Below, piece after piece: positions 33,646-42,676 of a stretch of 64,000 nt of DNA (position 1 is its first letter; each line of letters begins with the position of its first letter). The stretch is from SLDF01 sp964537925 (GTDB taxonomy: Bacteria; Bacteroidota; Bacteroidia; Chitinophagales; Saprospiraceae), in assembly GCA_964537925.1 (NCBI GenBank), contig CAZICV010000007.1, positions 48,492-112,491 of the forward strand, given 5' to 3'. The position numbers and the translations under genes were made by a program. Under the pieces are notes generated by a model. It was not told the origin of the DNA and did no database searches. It saw only the letters and a program-made list of their open reading frames with translations.

Positions 33646-35193
33646 ATGAGCAACCCGATCAGTGGTGTACTTATCAAAAGCGGCCTGCGAATCAGCAGAA
33701 GAGTGATCCCCAACTCTGTATTTCCGCAGGAGTCGCAGGAGAAGACCCTCAGGTCGCTGCTGCGCAAGGCTGCCGCCACTGATTTTGGCAGGCACCATGA
33801 CTTCAACCGGATACTCCGCTCGGACCAGGTCTGCAGAGCGTTCCGGGAGCAGGTGCCGATCTACGACTATGATTCGATCTATGACCAGTGGTGGTCAAAA
33901 GCGCAGTCCGGCCGGGAAAATGTAGCCTGGAAAGGAAAAGTCGGATACTATGCCCTCAGCTCTGGTACCAGCGGCGCTCCCTCCAAGTTCATCCCGATCA
34001 CCAACGAGATGATCCGGTCTATACGCCTGACCGGAATCAAGATGTATTCGGGACTTACCATCTCAGACCTGCCGATACAGCAGTATTCGAAGAAAATGCT
34101 CATGCTCGGCGGATCGGCGCAACTCAAAAAAGGCGACAATTACTACTACGGCGACCTCAGCGGTATACTCGTCCACAAGCTCCCGCTATGGATGACCAGC
34201 AAGTACAAACCCGGTCTTGAGATAGCAAGTATCGGGGACTACCACCAGAAGATGCTGGCCATAGCAAAAGAGGCCCGCAAATGGGATATAGGCTTCATCA
34301 CAGGCATACCCTCCTGGGTGCAACTCATGCTAGAGTATGTCCTGGAGTATAACCGGATCAGCCATATACACGAGATATGGCCCAACCTGAAAGTATATGC
34401 CCACGGCGGCACGGCCTTCAACCCGTACCGTGAAAGTATACAGCGCATGATGGGCAAGCAATTATTCTTCCTGGATGGGTACCTCGCATCGGAAGGTTTC
34501 ATAGCCTACCAGAGCAGGCTGGATGTCCCGGGAATGGCGCTTAACTATGGCAATGGACTATATTACGAGTTTGTCCCTTTCAATCAGCAGAACTTCGATT
34601 CGGCAGGCGATATCCTGCCGGGTGCCCAGGCCGTATCCGTACAGGAAGTACAGGAAGGAATTGACTATGCCATCCTGTTGAGCACATGTGCCGGCTCGTG
34701 GCGTTACCTTATCGGCGATACTGTCCGCTTCGTGGACAAGGCGGCCTCAGAGCTGGTCGTCACCGGCCGTACCAAGCACTTTCTCAGTATCTGCGGCGAA
34801 CACCTCTCTGTGGACAATATGACACAGGCTACACAGAGGGTACAGGAGACCCTCAACATCTTGATCCGGGAGTTCACCGTATGCGGGATCAAGTCCGGTA
34901 CGCATTATACGCACAAGTGGTATATCAGCGCGGAGCCGATGGCCTACCAGCAAGGCATCATTGCCCAGGAGCTAGACCACCAGCTTCACCAACTCAATGA
35001 CGACTATGCGTCCGTGCGCAAAGCAGTCGTCCTGAATCATCCGCAGGTCGTGACGCTACCTCCGTCCGTATTTTACAAGTACATGGAATCCAAAGGCAAG
35101 ATCGGCGGACAGGCTAAGTTCCCGCGGGTCATGTCGGGCGCCCAGTTTGACGAGTGGGAGCGTTTTGTGGAAGCCAATCATCAGGTCGTCTGA
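33646..35193 (+). CDS. GH3 auxin-responsive-promoter family acyl-acid-amido synthetase
   Basis: This 515-residue protein is a bacterial GH3 family member of the ANL (acyl-adenylate) superfamily. In plants GH3 enzymes join amino acids to jasmonate or auxin through acyl-AMP. The ATP-binding loop SSGTSGAPSKFIP is at about 105-117, and the third motif region YALLLSTCAGSWRYLIGDTVRF-like (about 341-362) and a C-terminal VTGRTKHFLSICGEHLS segment follow. Substrates in Bacteroidota are unknown. The -7-like TAATTTTA at 33622-33629 may drive it. The LysE-type exporter starts 15 bp after its stop, so the two may act on the same amino compound. Confidence 0.85.
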   Translation: MSNPISGVLIKSGLRISRRVIPNSVFPQESQEKTLRSLLRKAAATDFGRHHDFNRILRSDQVCRAFREQVPIYDYDSIYDQWWSKAQSGRENVAWKGKVGYYALSSGTSGAPSKFIPITNEMIRSIRLTGIKMYSGLTISDLPIQQYSKKMLMLGGSAQLKKGDNYYYGDLSGILVHKLPLWMTSKYKPGLEIASIGDYHQKMLAIAKEARKWDIGFITGIPSWVQLMLEYVLEYNRISHIHEIWPNLKVYAHGGTAFNPYRESIQRMMGKQLFFLDGYLASEGFIAYQSRLDVPGMALNYGNGLYYEFVPFNQQNFDSAGDILPGAQAVSVQEVQEGIDYAILLSTCAGSWRYLIGDTVRFVDKAASELVVTGRTKHFLSICGEHLSVDNMTQATQRVQETLNILIREFTVCGIKSGTHYTHKWYISAEPMAYQQGIIAQELDHQLHQLNDDYASVRKAVVLNHPQVVTLPPSVFYKYMESKGKIGGQAKFPRVMSGAQFDEWERFVEANHQVV

Positions 35194-35208
35194 AAATTCT
35201 ATACGTAC

Positions 35209-35832
35209 GTGGATCTTATCATCAAGGGAGCGATAGCAGGCCTTACCCTCAGTTTTCTGATAGGCCCGGTATTCTTTACACTGATACAGACAGGTGTTGA
35301 GAAAGGATTCAGGGCAGGCGTAGCCCTCTGCAGCGGCATCTGGATGAGCGATGTCCTGATTATCCTGTTTGCCTATATGGGCCTGTCCTATATCCTGCTT
35401 TTCACGCAGTGGAACGGCTTCAGACCCTGGGTCGGCAGCCTGGGTGGGATCATCCTGATCATCTTCGGACTCAGCTCATTACTTACGAGGACCTCCTCCA
35501 ACCAGGGAGAAATGCCCGCCAGCCGGAGAAGCGATTACATGACATTATCGGTAAAGGGGTTTGTGATAAACACTTTCAACCCTTTCACCATTATATTCTG
35601 GCTGGGTCTTATGAGTACGATTATTGCCGAGAGCGCAAGAACCTCTTTGCAGGCTTCTCAGTTCTTCGGTGCTTTGCTGATCGTCATGATCAGTTTTGAC
35701 GTACTCAAAGTGCTGCTGGCCAAGCGGATCCGCGGCCTGCTCAATCCCGGCAATATTCAGCGCTTCAGGCAGATCGCAGGTATCTGCCTGGTCGTGTTTG
35801 GAATCGTCCTGCTCTGCAGGACATGGCTGTAA
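35209..35832 (+). CDS. LysE/RhtB family amino-acid exporter
   Basis: This 207-residue inner-membrane protein has six helices and the LysE-family opening GAIAGLTLSFLIGPVFFTLIQTGVEKGFRAG, whose GP-x(2)-F region is characteristic. A second conserved part is FVINTFNPFTIIFWLG near 122-137. Members export basic or neutral amino acids. It starts with GTG 35209 right after the GH3 gene and overlaps the frame of the following coiled-coil protein region by only a few bases, so the three are likely one transcript. Substrate unknown. Confidence 0.87.
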   Translation: MDLIIKGAIAGLTLSFLIGPVFFTLIQTGVEKGFRAGVALCSGIWMSDVLIILFAYMGLSYILLFTQWNGFRPWVGSLGGIILIIFGLSSLLTRTSSNQGEMPASRRSDYMTLSVKGFVINTFNPFTIIFWLGLMSTIIAESARTSLQASQFFGALLIVMISFDVLKVLLAKRIRGLLNPGNIQRFRQIAGICLVVFGIVLLCRTWL

Positions 35833-35849
35833 CCAATGACCAACCAGAT

Positions 35850-36509
35850 ATGAAGACTCCAATCTACCTCATCTGTCTGCTCTTCGGCTTTATCTGTGCC
35901 AAAGCCCAGGTGACCGAAGGCCTGCGTGAAATGAGCCTGGGCGTGCAAAACGGCCTTAGCCTGGAACTCCCCGAAGTAGCGCCTGATTATGCCGACGACC
36001 TCTGGAAGACCTATATCAAAAAATACGGCGGCAAATACAAATGGAACCGCAAGGCAAAAGAACATCTCTCCGAGGGAGTCAATATCCCGAACATCAGCGG
36101 TGGAGACCCAATGAACATATTTGCCTCTGCATCCAAAAACGGCAACAATACGGTCTTCACACTTTGGTTTGAGATCAAGGGCCAGTTTCTCCGCAAGGAA
36201 CGTATGGCAGATAAGTATGATGCAGCCGAAAACCTGCTCAATCATTTTGCCCTGGAGGTCGCCAAAGAAAAAATGAAAGACAACATCAAGGCGGAAGAAA
36301 AGAGCCTGTCCAAACTGCAGTCAGACCAAAAAAGACTGGAACGTGCCCGCACCGGCTATGAGAAAGATATCGAGGACGCAAAAGAAAAAATCCGCAAGAG
36401 CGAAGAGAGCCTGATAACCAATGCCAAAGACCAGGAAGAAGCCCGTCAGGCGATCCGCCGGCAGGAAGAGCTGCTCGAACAACTCAAAAGGAAACTCGCA
36501 GAACTGTAA
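35850..36509 (+). CDS. Exported coiled-coil hypothetical protein
   Basis: I do not recognise this 219-residue protein. A signal peptide (MKTPIYLICLLFGFICAKAQ) precedes a globular part (about 25-130, with DLWKTYIKKYGGKYKWNRKAKEH-like basic segments and NTVFTLWFEIKG). The last 90 residues are a long, highly charged coiled coil (EEKSLSKLQSDQKRLERARTG and following heptads). It should reside in the periplasm or be envelope-associated. ATG 35850 is chosen for the leader; the longer frame begins inside lysE at 35823. The 440-bp gap after it separates this operon from dnaB. Confidence 0.7.
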   Translation: MKTPIYLICLLFGFICAKAQVTEGLREMSLGVQNGLSLELPEVAPDYADDLWKTYIKKYGGKYKWNRKAKEHLSEGVNIPNISGGDPMNIFASASKNGNNTVFTLWFEIKGQFLRKERMADKYDAAENLLNHFALEVAKEKMKDNIKAEEKSLSKLQSDQKRLERARTGYEKDIEDAKEKIRKSEESLITNAKDQEEARQAIRRQEELLEQLKRKLAEL

Positions 36510-36548
36510 AATCAATCTCCTCAAAATCAGGGGATTATATCATCAAAT

Positions 36549-36591
36549 AAAGAATCAACATATAAATAGTAATTATATATATTGATTCTTT
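36549..36591. repeat. AT-rich inverted repeat after the coiled-coil gene
   Basis: Ten-base arms AAAGAATCAA and TTGATTCTTT face each other across 23 AT-rich bases. It could be a weak terminator for the GH3-lysE group. Confidence 0.5.
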
Positions 36592-36603
36592 CAACATTTC
36601 CGG

Positions 36604-36639
36604 CAGAGGCGGGGTAGAGATCGGTTCTCCCTGCCTCTG
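36604..36639 (+). terminator. GC-rich hairpin in the dnaB upstream region
   Basis: Arms CAGAGGCGGGG and TCCCTGCCTCTG pair over about 11 bases with one G-U pair and a 13-base loop. The tract after it is short in T (GGTGTTTCG), so it is either a terminator or a structured leader element. Confidence 0.45.
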
Positions 36640-36672
36640 GTGTTTCGAGCAGGCTTAAACATTGCTATTTTC

Positions 36673-36767
36673 CAGATATGAATATCGGCTGACAACAAGC
36701 ATACGCTTTCACCGTCATTTACATTACGATTAGTTCATATATCTGAAATTCATATCTGTAATTTCAG
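36673..36767. repeat. Nested inverted repeats upstream of dnaB
   Basis: CAGATATGAAT at 36673-36683 is repeated as its exact complement at 36748-36758. The second copy lies in the middle of another inverted repeat, CTGAAATT at 36743-36750 and AATTTCAG at 36760-36767. The rest of the 440-bp intergenic stretch is AT-rich without an open frame. This looks like a protein-binding region for control of dnaB, or a replication-linked site. Confidence 0.5.
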
Positions 36768-36896
36768 GAAACGATTTGCTACCCAATGTGGGTTATTGAC
36801 TAGTAATTAACATCGATTCAACATAATTTGAGTGATAATTAACAGTTGGCTGTGGATCGGGCAAAAGAGCCGGCAAAAAATGGCGCGATTTCCGTG

Positions 36897-36904
36897 TAGT
36901 TTTG
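36897..36904 (+). promoter_or_regulatory. Exact -7 promoter box for dnaB
   Basis: TAGTTTTG matches TAnnTTTG exactly, with transcription expected near 36909 and a leader of about 44 bases before ATG 36953. Confidence 0.55.
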
Positions 36905-36952
36905 TCCTGCTGACACTCGTATAGAACCACAACCAACCAACCTGTACTGCTC

Positions 36953-38503
36953 ATGTCGGAAGCAAATCAACCGGTCAAGGCGCTGCCCGGCAGAATGAAG
37001 ACAATCCGCAACGACGGAGATATGTCTGCTCTGATGCACGGCAAAGTGCAGCCGCAGGCGATCCCCCTCGAAGAGGCCGTGTTGGGCGCCATCATGCTCG
37101 ACAAGGATGCAGTGGCTATCGTACTGGATATACTGAAGCCGCAGACATTCTACCTGCAGGCACACCAGGTCATATATGCAGCTATGCTGCGTCTCTTTGA
37201 ACGCTCTTACCCGATCGACCTCCTTACGGTCAACGAAGAATTGCGTAAGAACGAAGAACTGGAAGCAGCAGGCGGTACAGCATACCTGGTGGACCTCACC
37301 AATAAGGTTGCCTCTGCCGCCAACCTTGAATTCCACGCCAAGATCGTTGCCCAGAAATATATACAACGCGAGCTGATCCGCGTGTCGACAACCACCATCC
37401 AGAATGCCTTTGAAGACACTATGGATGTCTTTGACATGCTGGACGAAGCAGAGAGAGGGCTCTTCGATATCACGCAGCAAAACCTCAACCGCGGGTACGA
37501 ATCGGTTGGTTCGCTGGCTGTCAAGGCCCAAAAACAACTGGAGATGCTCTCGCAGCGCGAGACGGGGCTCACCGGGGTGCCGAGCGGGTTTGAAGAACTG
37601 GACAAGATGACTTCGGGCTGGCAACCGTCCGACCTGATCATCGTGGCAGCGAGGCCGGGTATGGGAAAGACAGCGTTTACCCTGTCCCTGGCCAAGAACG
37701 CCGCACTGGACCACAAACGGGGCGTAGCGATCTTTTCGCTCGAGATGTCGAGCCTGCAGCTCACACAACGTCTGCTCTCCTCGGATGCCGAGATATCAAG
37801 CGGCCAGTTGCGAAACGGCAATCTGGCCCCACATGAATGGATACAACTGCACAAGTCCATCGAGAAGATGGCTGAAGTACCTGTATACATAGATGATACT
37901 CCGGGTATCAATATCTTCGAACTTCGCGCCAAATGCCGCCGTCTCAAGCAACAGCATGACATACAACTGATCATCATCGACTATCTTCAGTTGATGACGG
38001 GAGGTGGAGAATCCAAAAAGACCGGCAACCGCGAACAGGAGATCAGCATGATCTCACGCTCGCTCAAAGGCCTGGCCAAAGAACTGAGTGTGCCCGTAAT
38101 AGCGCTCTCCCAGTTGAGTCGTGCTGTGGAGACCAGGGGCACAGGCTCCAAACGTCCCCAGCTCTCCGACCTCAGGGAATCGGGCGCTATCGAACAGGAT
38201 GCCGATATCGTCACATTCATCTATCGTCCGGAGTACTATGGTATCACCGAGGACGAATCCGGTATCTCCATGAAGGGTATGGCGGAGATCATAGTCGCCA
38301 AGCACAGGAACGGAGCGCTGGGAGATGTCCGGCTCAAGTTCATTGACAATTATGCCAAGTTCGAAAACCCCGATTTCAACCAGTTTGGTACACTTTCGGC
38401 GGGTGATTTCCTGAGTAGCTCGCCTTTTGGCGGGAGCGGAGGAGCACCCGTGATCACCCGTTCATCCCGTATGAACGAAGACGACGATGATATAGAATTC
38501 TAA
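36953..38503 (+). CDS. dnaB: Replicative DNA helicase DnaB
   Basis: DnaB is the hexameric helicase that unwinds DNA at the replication fork. The 516 residues contain the N-terminal domain (about 35-140; PQAIPLEEAVLGAIMLD, LLTVNEEL) and the RecA-like C-terminal domain (about 185-470). The Walker A is RPGMGKTA at 234-241, Walker B is LIIIDYLQLM, and the SQLSRAVETR and SDLRESGAIEQDAD motifs follow. The C-terminal tail is Gly/Ser-rich and acidic. No intein is present. The RluB-type gene starts 14 bp after its stop. Confidence 0.96.
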   Translation: MSEANQPVKALPGRMKTIRNDGDMSALMHGKVQPQAIPLEEAVLGAIMLDKDAVAIVLDILKPQTFYLQAHQVIYAAMLRLFERSYPIDLLTVNEELRKNEELEAAGGTAYLVDLTNKVASAANLEFHAKIVAQKYIQRELIRVSTTTIQNAFEDTMDVFDMLDEAERGLFDITQQNLNRGYESVGSLAVKAQKQLEMLSQRETGLTGVPSGFEELDKMTSGWQPSDLIIVAARPGMGKTAFTLSLAKNAALDHKRGVAIFSLEMSSLQLTQRLLSSDAEISSGQLRNGNLAPHEWIQLHKSIEKMAEVPVYIDDTPGINIFELRAKCRRLKQQHDIQLIIIDYLQLMTGGGESKKTGNREQEISMISRSLKGLAKELSVPVIALSQLSRAVETRGTGSKRPQLSDLRESGAIEQDADIVTFIYRPEYYGITEDESGISMKGMAEIIVAKHRNGALGDVRLKFIDNYAKFENPDFNQFGTLSAGDFLSSSPFGGSGGAPVITRSSRMNEDDDDIEF

Positions 38504-38517
38504 CCTTTCTGTCTCCA

Positions 38518-39315
38518 ATGGGCAAACCAAAAAAATCCTTTCACCTGAGGGATATCAAACCTCAACGCAAACCTGCAGCAGAAGCTCATACGGAAGAATG
38601 GCCGATGAGACTCAACAAATATGTAGCGCACTGCGGTATATGCTCACGCAGGGAGGCTGCAGAGCTGGTCAAAGCAGGTAAGATCCTGTTCAACGGGAAA
38701 GTAACGCTCGAGCCTTTCATACTGGTCGAAGAGAAAGACGAGGTCCGGTACGAAGGCAAACTGATCAAACCGGAGACCAGGCGTGTCTATCTGCTGCTCA
38801 ACAAGCCCAAAGATACCATCACAACCGTCCAGGATGACCGGGGACGCAGGACCGTCCTGGACCTCATACGGAGGCCTGTGAAAGAACGCATCTACCCGGT
38901 CGGAAGACTGGATCGCCTCACGACCGGTCTGTTGCTGCTGACAAATGACGGGGAACTGGCGCAAAAACTCTCGCATCCTTCCAGCAAAATAGCCAAAGTG
39001 TATCATGTGACATTGGACCGTACGATACAGGAACAGGATCTCGAAAAGATCCGCCGGGGGGTATCGCTGGAAGACGGCACGGCAGAGATAGATGCAGTCA
39101 ACTACGTAGAGGGCGCATCGCGCCGCGAAGTAGCCGTAGAGCTTCACTCCGGCAAGAACCGCATCGTGCGGCGCATATTTGAACACCTGGAGTACAACGT
39201 GGTACGGCTGGACAGGGTATACTACGCCGGTTTGACAAAAAAAGACCTGCCGCGTGGACATTACCGGGAGTTGACGCAGCGTGAGATCATCATGCTCAGG
39301 CACTTCACACGCTGA
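38518..39315 (+). CDS. rluB: 23S rRNA pseudouridine synthase, RluB/RsuA family
   Basis: This enzyme converts a specific uridine to pseudouridine in rRNA. The 265-residue protein has a basic N-terminal extension, an S4 RNA-binding domain (about 30-75; MRLNKYVAHCGICSRREAAEL) and the RsuA/RluB catalytic domain. The catalytic aspartate lies in GRLDRLTTGLLLLTNDG near 128-144; KPK and SGKNRIVRRIFEHL are the other family motifs. RluB is the likely orthologue in Bacteroidota but RluE/F or RsuA cannot be excluded from sequence alone. It shares the dnaB transcript. Confidence 0.88.
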   Translation: MGKPKKSFHLRDIKPQRKPAAEAHTEEWPMRLNKYVAHCGICSRREAAELVKAGKILFNGKVTLEPFILVEEKDEVRYEGKLIKPETRRVYLLLNKPKDTITTVQDDRGRRTVLDLIRRPVKERIYPVGRLDRLTTGLLLLTNDGELAQKLSHPSSKIAKVYHVTLDRTIQEQDLEKIRRGVSLEDGTAEIDAVNYVEGASRREVAVELHSGKNRIVRRIFEHLEYNVVRLDRVYYAGLTKKDLPRGHYRELTQREIIMLRHFTR

Positions 39316-39391
39316 CCTCCCATCCGCAACCGTTTCGCTTGTTTTCTTGTTGCGCTCTGTAATTGTTCCACTAAAATCAGTCCAGCACATC

Positions 39392-39952
39392 ATGGCGCTC
39401 ACGGAATCAAATATGTTGCCCCTGGGTACGACGGCGCCCGGCTTTTCCTTGCCGGATACTGTCACCGGCGAAACGCGCTCATTCAGCGAGATCCACGCAG
39501 GTAAGAAAGCCACGGTTGTAATGTTTATCTGCAACCATTGTCCCTACGTCATTCACGTGAATCCCGAGATTGTCCGGCTCGCTGCCGAATACAGGGCCAA
39601 AGATGTCGCCTTTGTCGCGATCAGCTCCAACGATGCCACGAAATATCCGGATGATGCACCCGACAAGATGAAAGTGAAAGCCATCGAACTCGGTTACCCG
39701 TTCCCCTACCTGTATGATGAATCACAGGATGTAGCCAGGGCCTACGATGCCGCGTGCACCCCGGACTTTTACGTATTTGACAGCAATGCGCTGCTTGCCT
39801 ACCGCGGCCAGCTTGACGCCTCACGTCCAAAATCAGATATTCCGCTGAGCGGCGCTGATCTGCGGGCAGCATTGGATGCCGTACTGAACGGCAGGCAACC
39901 TTCAGCGCAACAACAGCCCAGCGCAGGATGCAACATTAAGTGGAAACAATGA
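39392..39952 (+). CDS. Thioredoxin-fold AhpC/TSA-family protein
   Basis: This 186-residue cytoplasmic protein has the thioredoxin fold of the peroxiredoxin/resA-like superfamily. Its redox motif is CNHCPYV near residues 49-55, a CxxC in the family often annotated simply as thioredoxin family protein. The upstream segment APGFSLPDTVTGETRSFSEI and the downstream FVAISSNDATKYPDDAPDKM fit AhpC/TSA. ATG 39392 is chosen; the frame could extend upstream into the end of rluB, but the conserved part starts here. A short Gln/Ser-rich tail ends the protein. Its substrate (peroxide or disulfide) is not determined. Confidence 0.85.
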   Translation: MALTESNMLPLGTTAPGFSLPDTVTGETRSFSEIHAGKKATVVMFICNHCPYVIHVNPEIVRLAAEYRAKDVAFVAISSNDATKYPDDAPDKMKVKAIELGYPFPYLYDESQDVARAYDAACTPDFYVFDSNALLAYRGQLDASRPKSDIPLSGADLRAALDAVLNGRQPSAQQQPSAGCNIKWKQ

Positions 39953-40002
39953 ACGGATGTGAGAGCCCGTACTGAAAAAATCTCAACAGGCCCTTCCCGT
40001 TT

Positions 40003-41247
40003 CTATTGAAGTATGATCTGGCGTGCGCCTACCGTATGGCCATTTGAAGAGACCCTCAGTATATACCAGCCGGTGGCGAGACCCATATCCGGTACGTTGA
40101 TCTCAGAAGACTGATCTGCAGTACTCCTCCACACGCATCTGCCGATCTGGTCGTAGATACTCACCTCCATCTGGCCCGGCTCGGACAGTTTTACATTGAA
40201 CGCTCCCGATGAGGGATTGGGATATACCGCTATTTCAGGCTCCGGCCGTCCTGCACTCTGTATACTTGTAGAGAGGCAAACAATGTCCCGGATCCGTATG
40301 ACGGCGTTGAGAGTAAACTCCTGGCTGTATGAGGCAAACTGGGGACTGGTATATATATCCGTGTGTCCTCCCCCGGGCACGCCTACAAAATAACTCTCTA
40401 CACCTCGTTCGACCGCTCTTTCGTGCAGCGCCGAGGACCCATACATGAACACCCTGCCGAAAGCTCCTTCACGGCCAGCACCATACGGCACGACATCATC
40501 GGCAGAACCATGCATACTCATCACCGGGGGATCCGACGGCGATATCCAGTCGAGATCAAAAATAGCCCCCGAGAGATTCATCACCCCGGCCACCCTGGAG
40601 TTATAGCTGAGATTGGTCGAATCGCCCGTATCGCCCTCTATACCTCCCTTAGAGTCCAGCAATGCCTGGAAACCAGCGCTCACTTCATCGTCTTCGTGCA
40701 GAAAACCCGTATGTACAGCCATGATAGCCCCCGCCGACAAGCCTCCCACTATGATCGTACCCGGATCGATCCGGTACTGATCTGCGTGATCCGCGTCTGC
40801 CTTGAAGTATCGCACTGCCGCCCGCATATCACTGATCGCATTGAATGCGATCTCTGCTATCCGGGCCGAATCAGGCATACCAAGGATGAGAAACGGGTAC
40901 AACCTGTACTCAATGCTCGCGCACACATATCCAAGCTGTGCAAATGACCGGCAAAGATCAGCCATATCCGCCTTGGCGCCGAACACAAATGCTCCCCCGT
41001 GGGCCAGTATGATCGCTGGCCTGTTGGTCGTAGTGTCGGACTGTAGCTGATAGATGTCCGCACGCAATGTAACGGTCTCATTGAGGTAGCCCCTGGTAGT
41101 CGCATATGTCACTGTCGACACGGAAACCGGGCCGGGCTGAGGCAGCAGGTAGCGATCTGCCTGCTCACAGTTCTGGGCGTTGAGCCCGGATATGACCAGG
41201 ATCAGCAATGCAGCGATCAGTATAGTGGCTCGGGTATAGTATTTCAT
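40003..41247 (-). CDS. T9SS-secreted alpha/beta-hydrolase (carboxylesterase-like)
   Basis: This 414-residue exported esterase-like enzyme has a signal peptide (MKYYTRATILIAALLILVISGLNAQ is its opening region), an alpha/beta-hydrolase domain and a T9SS type-A tail (IAVYPNPSSGAFNVKL through GATQIILQ-like end). Numbering from the upstream ATG 41262, catalytic features are the HGG oxyanion loop at 88-90, nucleophile S176 in GGLSAG, acid D255 or D256 in HGSADDVVPYG and base H300 in GGGHTD. ATG 41247 is preferred because it begins the leader. It is the intact paralogue of the nucleophile-less protein at 15248-16735. It ends the minus-strand run that starts with the giant T9SS protein. Confidence 0.82.
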   Translation of the reverse strand: MKYYTRATILIAALLILVISGLNAQNCEQADRYLLPQPGPVSVSTVTYATTRGYLNETVTLRADIYQLQSDTTTNRPAIILAHGGAFVFGAKADMADLCRSFAQLGYVCASIEYRLYPFLILGMPDSARIAEIAFNAISDMRAAVRYFKADADHADQYRIDPGTIIVGGLSAGAIMAVHTGFLHEDDEVSAGFQALLDSKGGIEGDTGDSTNLSYNSRVAGVMNLSGAIFDLDWISPSDPPVMSMHGSADDVVPYGAGREGAFGRVFMYGSSALHERAVERGVESYFVGVPGGGHTDIYTSPQFASYSQEFTLNAVIRIRDIVCLSTSIQSAGRPEPEIAVYPNPSSGAFNVKLSEPGQMEVSIYDQIGRCVWRSTADQSSEINVPDMGLATGWYILRVSSNGHTVGARQIILQ

Positions 41248-41271
41248 AGTATTAAAGGTCATTACAAGTAA

Positions 41272-42675
41272 TCAGTCAACGACAAACTCTTCACCTAAGT
41301 TAGGTATTCTTATATCCAAAAACCCTTTTTCTTTCAGGAAGTTCGCAAAGACCTGCTGATCAGCGGGGTTGCCGTGGACCAGGAACATGCGTTTCAGTCT
41401 TTGCTGCTGATTGCTTATGAAAGCATATAACTCAGACTGATCGGCATGGGCCGAGAAGGAATCCATGACTTCTATGCCTGCCCGCACGATCTTCACTTCC
41501 CCGAAGAGCTTGATATCATATACTCCCTCTCTCAGGATAGCGCCCAGTGTACCCGGTGCACAGTACCCGACGATCAGGATCGTGTTTTTCTGCGAATCGA
41601 TCCCGTTGAAGATATGATGACGGATACGTCCCGCATTTGCCATACCGCTTGCAGATATGATCACGCAAGGTTCGCTGATGAAGTTGAGACTTTTGGACTC
41701 CTCGACCTCTGTCACATAACGGAGTCCGTTGAAACCGAACGGGTCCTGGTCAAACTGGATATACTCCTTGAGTTCTTCGTCATAGCATTCGGGATGCATC
41801 CTGAAGATCCTGGTAGCATTGACGCTGAGTGGGCTGTCCACATATACCGGCACTTTGGGCAGCAGCCCGCCGCGTGCCATCTGGTCCATCATATAGACGA
41901 TCTCCTGTGTACGGCCCAGGCTGAACGCCGGGATGATCAGCTTGCCGCCCTGATCTACACAGGTCTTCTGGATGATCTGTAGGAGGCGCGCATATTCATT
42001 CGGCAGAGATTCATGCAGGCGGGCGCCATAGGTCGACTCACATATCAGGTAGTCCAGCTCAGGCATAGGAACCGGATCGCGCAGGATCGGCCTGTTAGGC
42101 CGTCCGATATCTCCGGTGAAGCCGACAAGCCTTTCGGCGCCGTTCTCCTGGATCCTGAGTGTCACACTGGCCGAGCCCAGGATATGTCCTGCATCCCGGA
42201 AACATATCTCCACCTGCTCGTGTATACGATGCCACCGGTTGTAATTGACACTTACGCACTGAGAGAGCGCGGCATACACGTCTTCGGTGAGGTAAAGTGG
42301 CTCCTTGATCTTTCCGCCTCTTTTCTTTCTACTGAGTTTCTCCTCGTAGGCGGCATCGTTCTCCTGGATCTTGGCGCTGTCCAGGAGCATCACGAGCGCC
42401 AGGCTACGCGTAGCAGGTGTACAGTATATATCCCCTTGAAAGCCGTCTTTTACAAGCTTGGGTATACGGCCGCAGTGATCTATATGTGCGTGCGTAAGCA
42501 CCATATTGTCGATAGAAGCAGGATCGAAAAGCCAGCGGCGGTTTTCCACAGCGGCGGATTCCTCATCCCCCTGGAACATACCGCAATCCAGCAGTATCCG
42601 GTAACCGCTGTCCAGCGTGATCAGATGAGCGCTCCCGGTCACCTGCCCGGCCGCTCCGCAAAAGGCAATCTTCAT
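41272..42675 (-). CDS. Beta-CASP metallo-beta-lactamase-fold RNase
   Basis: This 467-residue protein combines a metallo-beta-lactamase core with a beta-CASP insertion, the arrangement of CPSF-73-like nucleases. Zinc ligands are in THAHIDHCG (H62, H64, D66, H67) and DAGHILGSA. The beta-CASP part includes PAFSLGRTQEIVYMM and ISASGMANAGRIRHH. The final HADQ (SAHADQSEL) and VHGNPA motifs complete the site. It is likely a cytoplasmic RNA 3'-processing or degradation enzyme. The start is 1 bp before the stop of the upstream hydrolase gene, so translation is coupled. Confidence 0.9.
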   Translation of the reverse strand: MKIAFCGAAGQVTGSAHLITLDSGYRILLDCGMFQGDEESAAVENRRWLFDPASIDNMVLTHAHIDHCGRIPKLVKDGFQGDIYCTPATRSLALVMLLDSAKIQENDAAYEEKLSRKKRGGKIKEPLYLTEDVYAALSQCVSVNYNRWHRIHEQVEICFRDAGHILGSASVTLRIQENGAERLVGFTGDIGRPNRPILRDPVPMPELDYLICESTYGARLHESLPNEYARLLQIIQKTCVDQGGKLIIPAFSLGRTQEIVYMMDQMARGGLLPKVPVYVDSPLSVNATRIFRMHPECYDEELKEYIQFDQDPFGFNGLRYVTEVEESKSLNFISEPCVIISASGMANAGRIRHHIFNGIDSQKNTILIVGYCAPGTLGAILREGVYDIKLFGEVKIVRAGIEVMDSFSAHADQSELYAFISNQQQRLKRMFLVHGNPADQQVFANFLKEKGFLDIRIPNLGEEFVVD

Positions 42676-42676
42676 C

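Noticed and set aside
35197..35206. Short palindrome around TACGTA before lysE as an operator
   Set aside because: It lies in a 15-bp gap inside a likely operon and is too short to be meaningful.
36841..36870. A DnaA box and a replication origin near dnaB
   Set aside because: Only one weak match (TGTGGATCG) to the DnaA-box consensus is seen, with no cluster and no dnaA or dnaN nearby.
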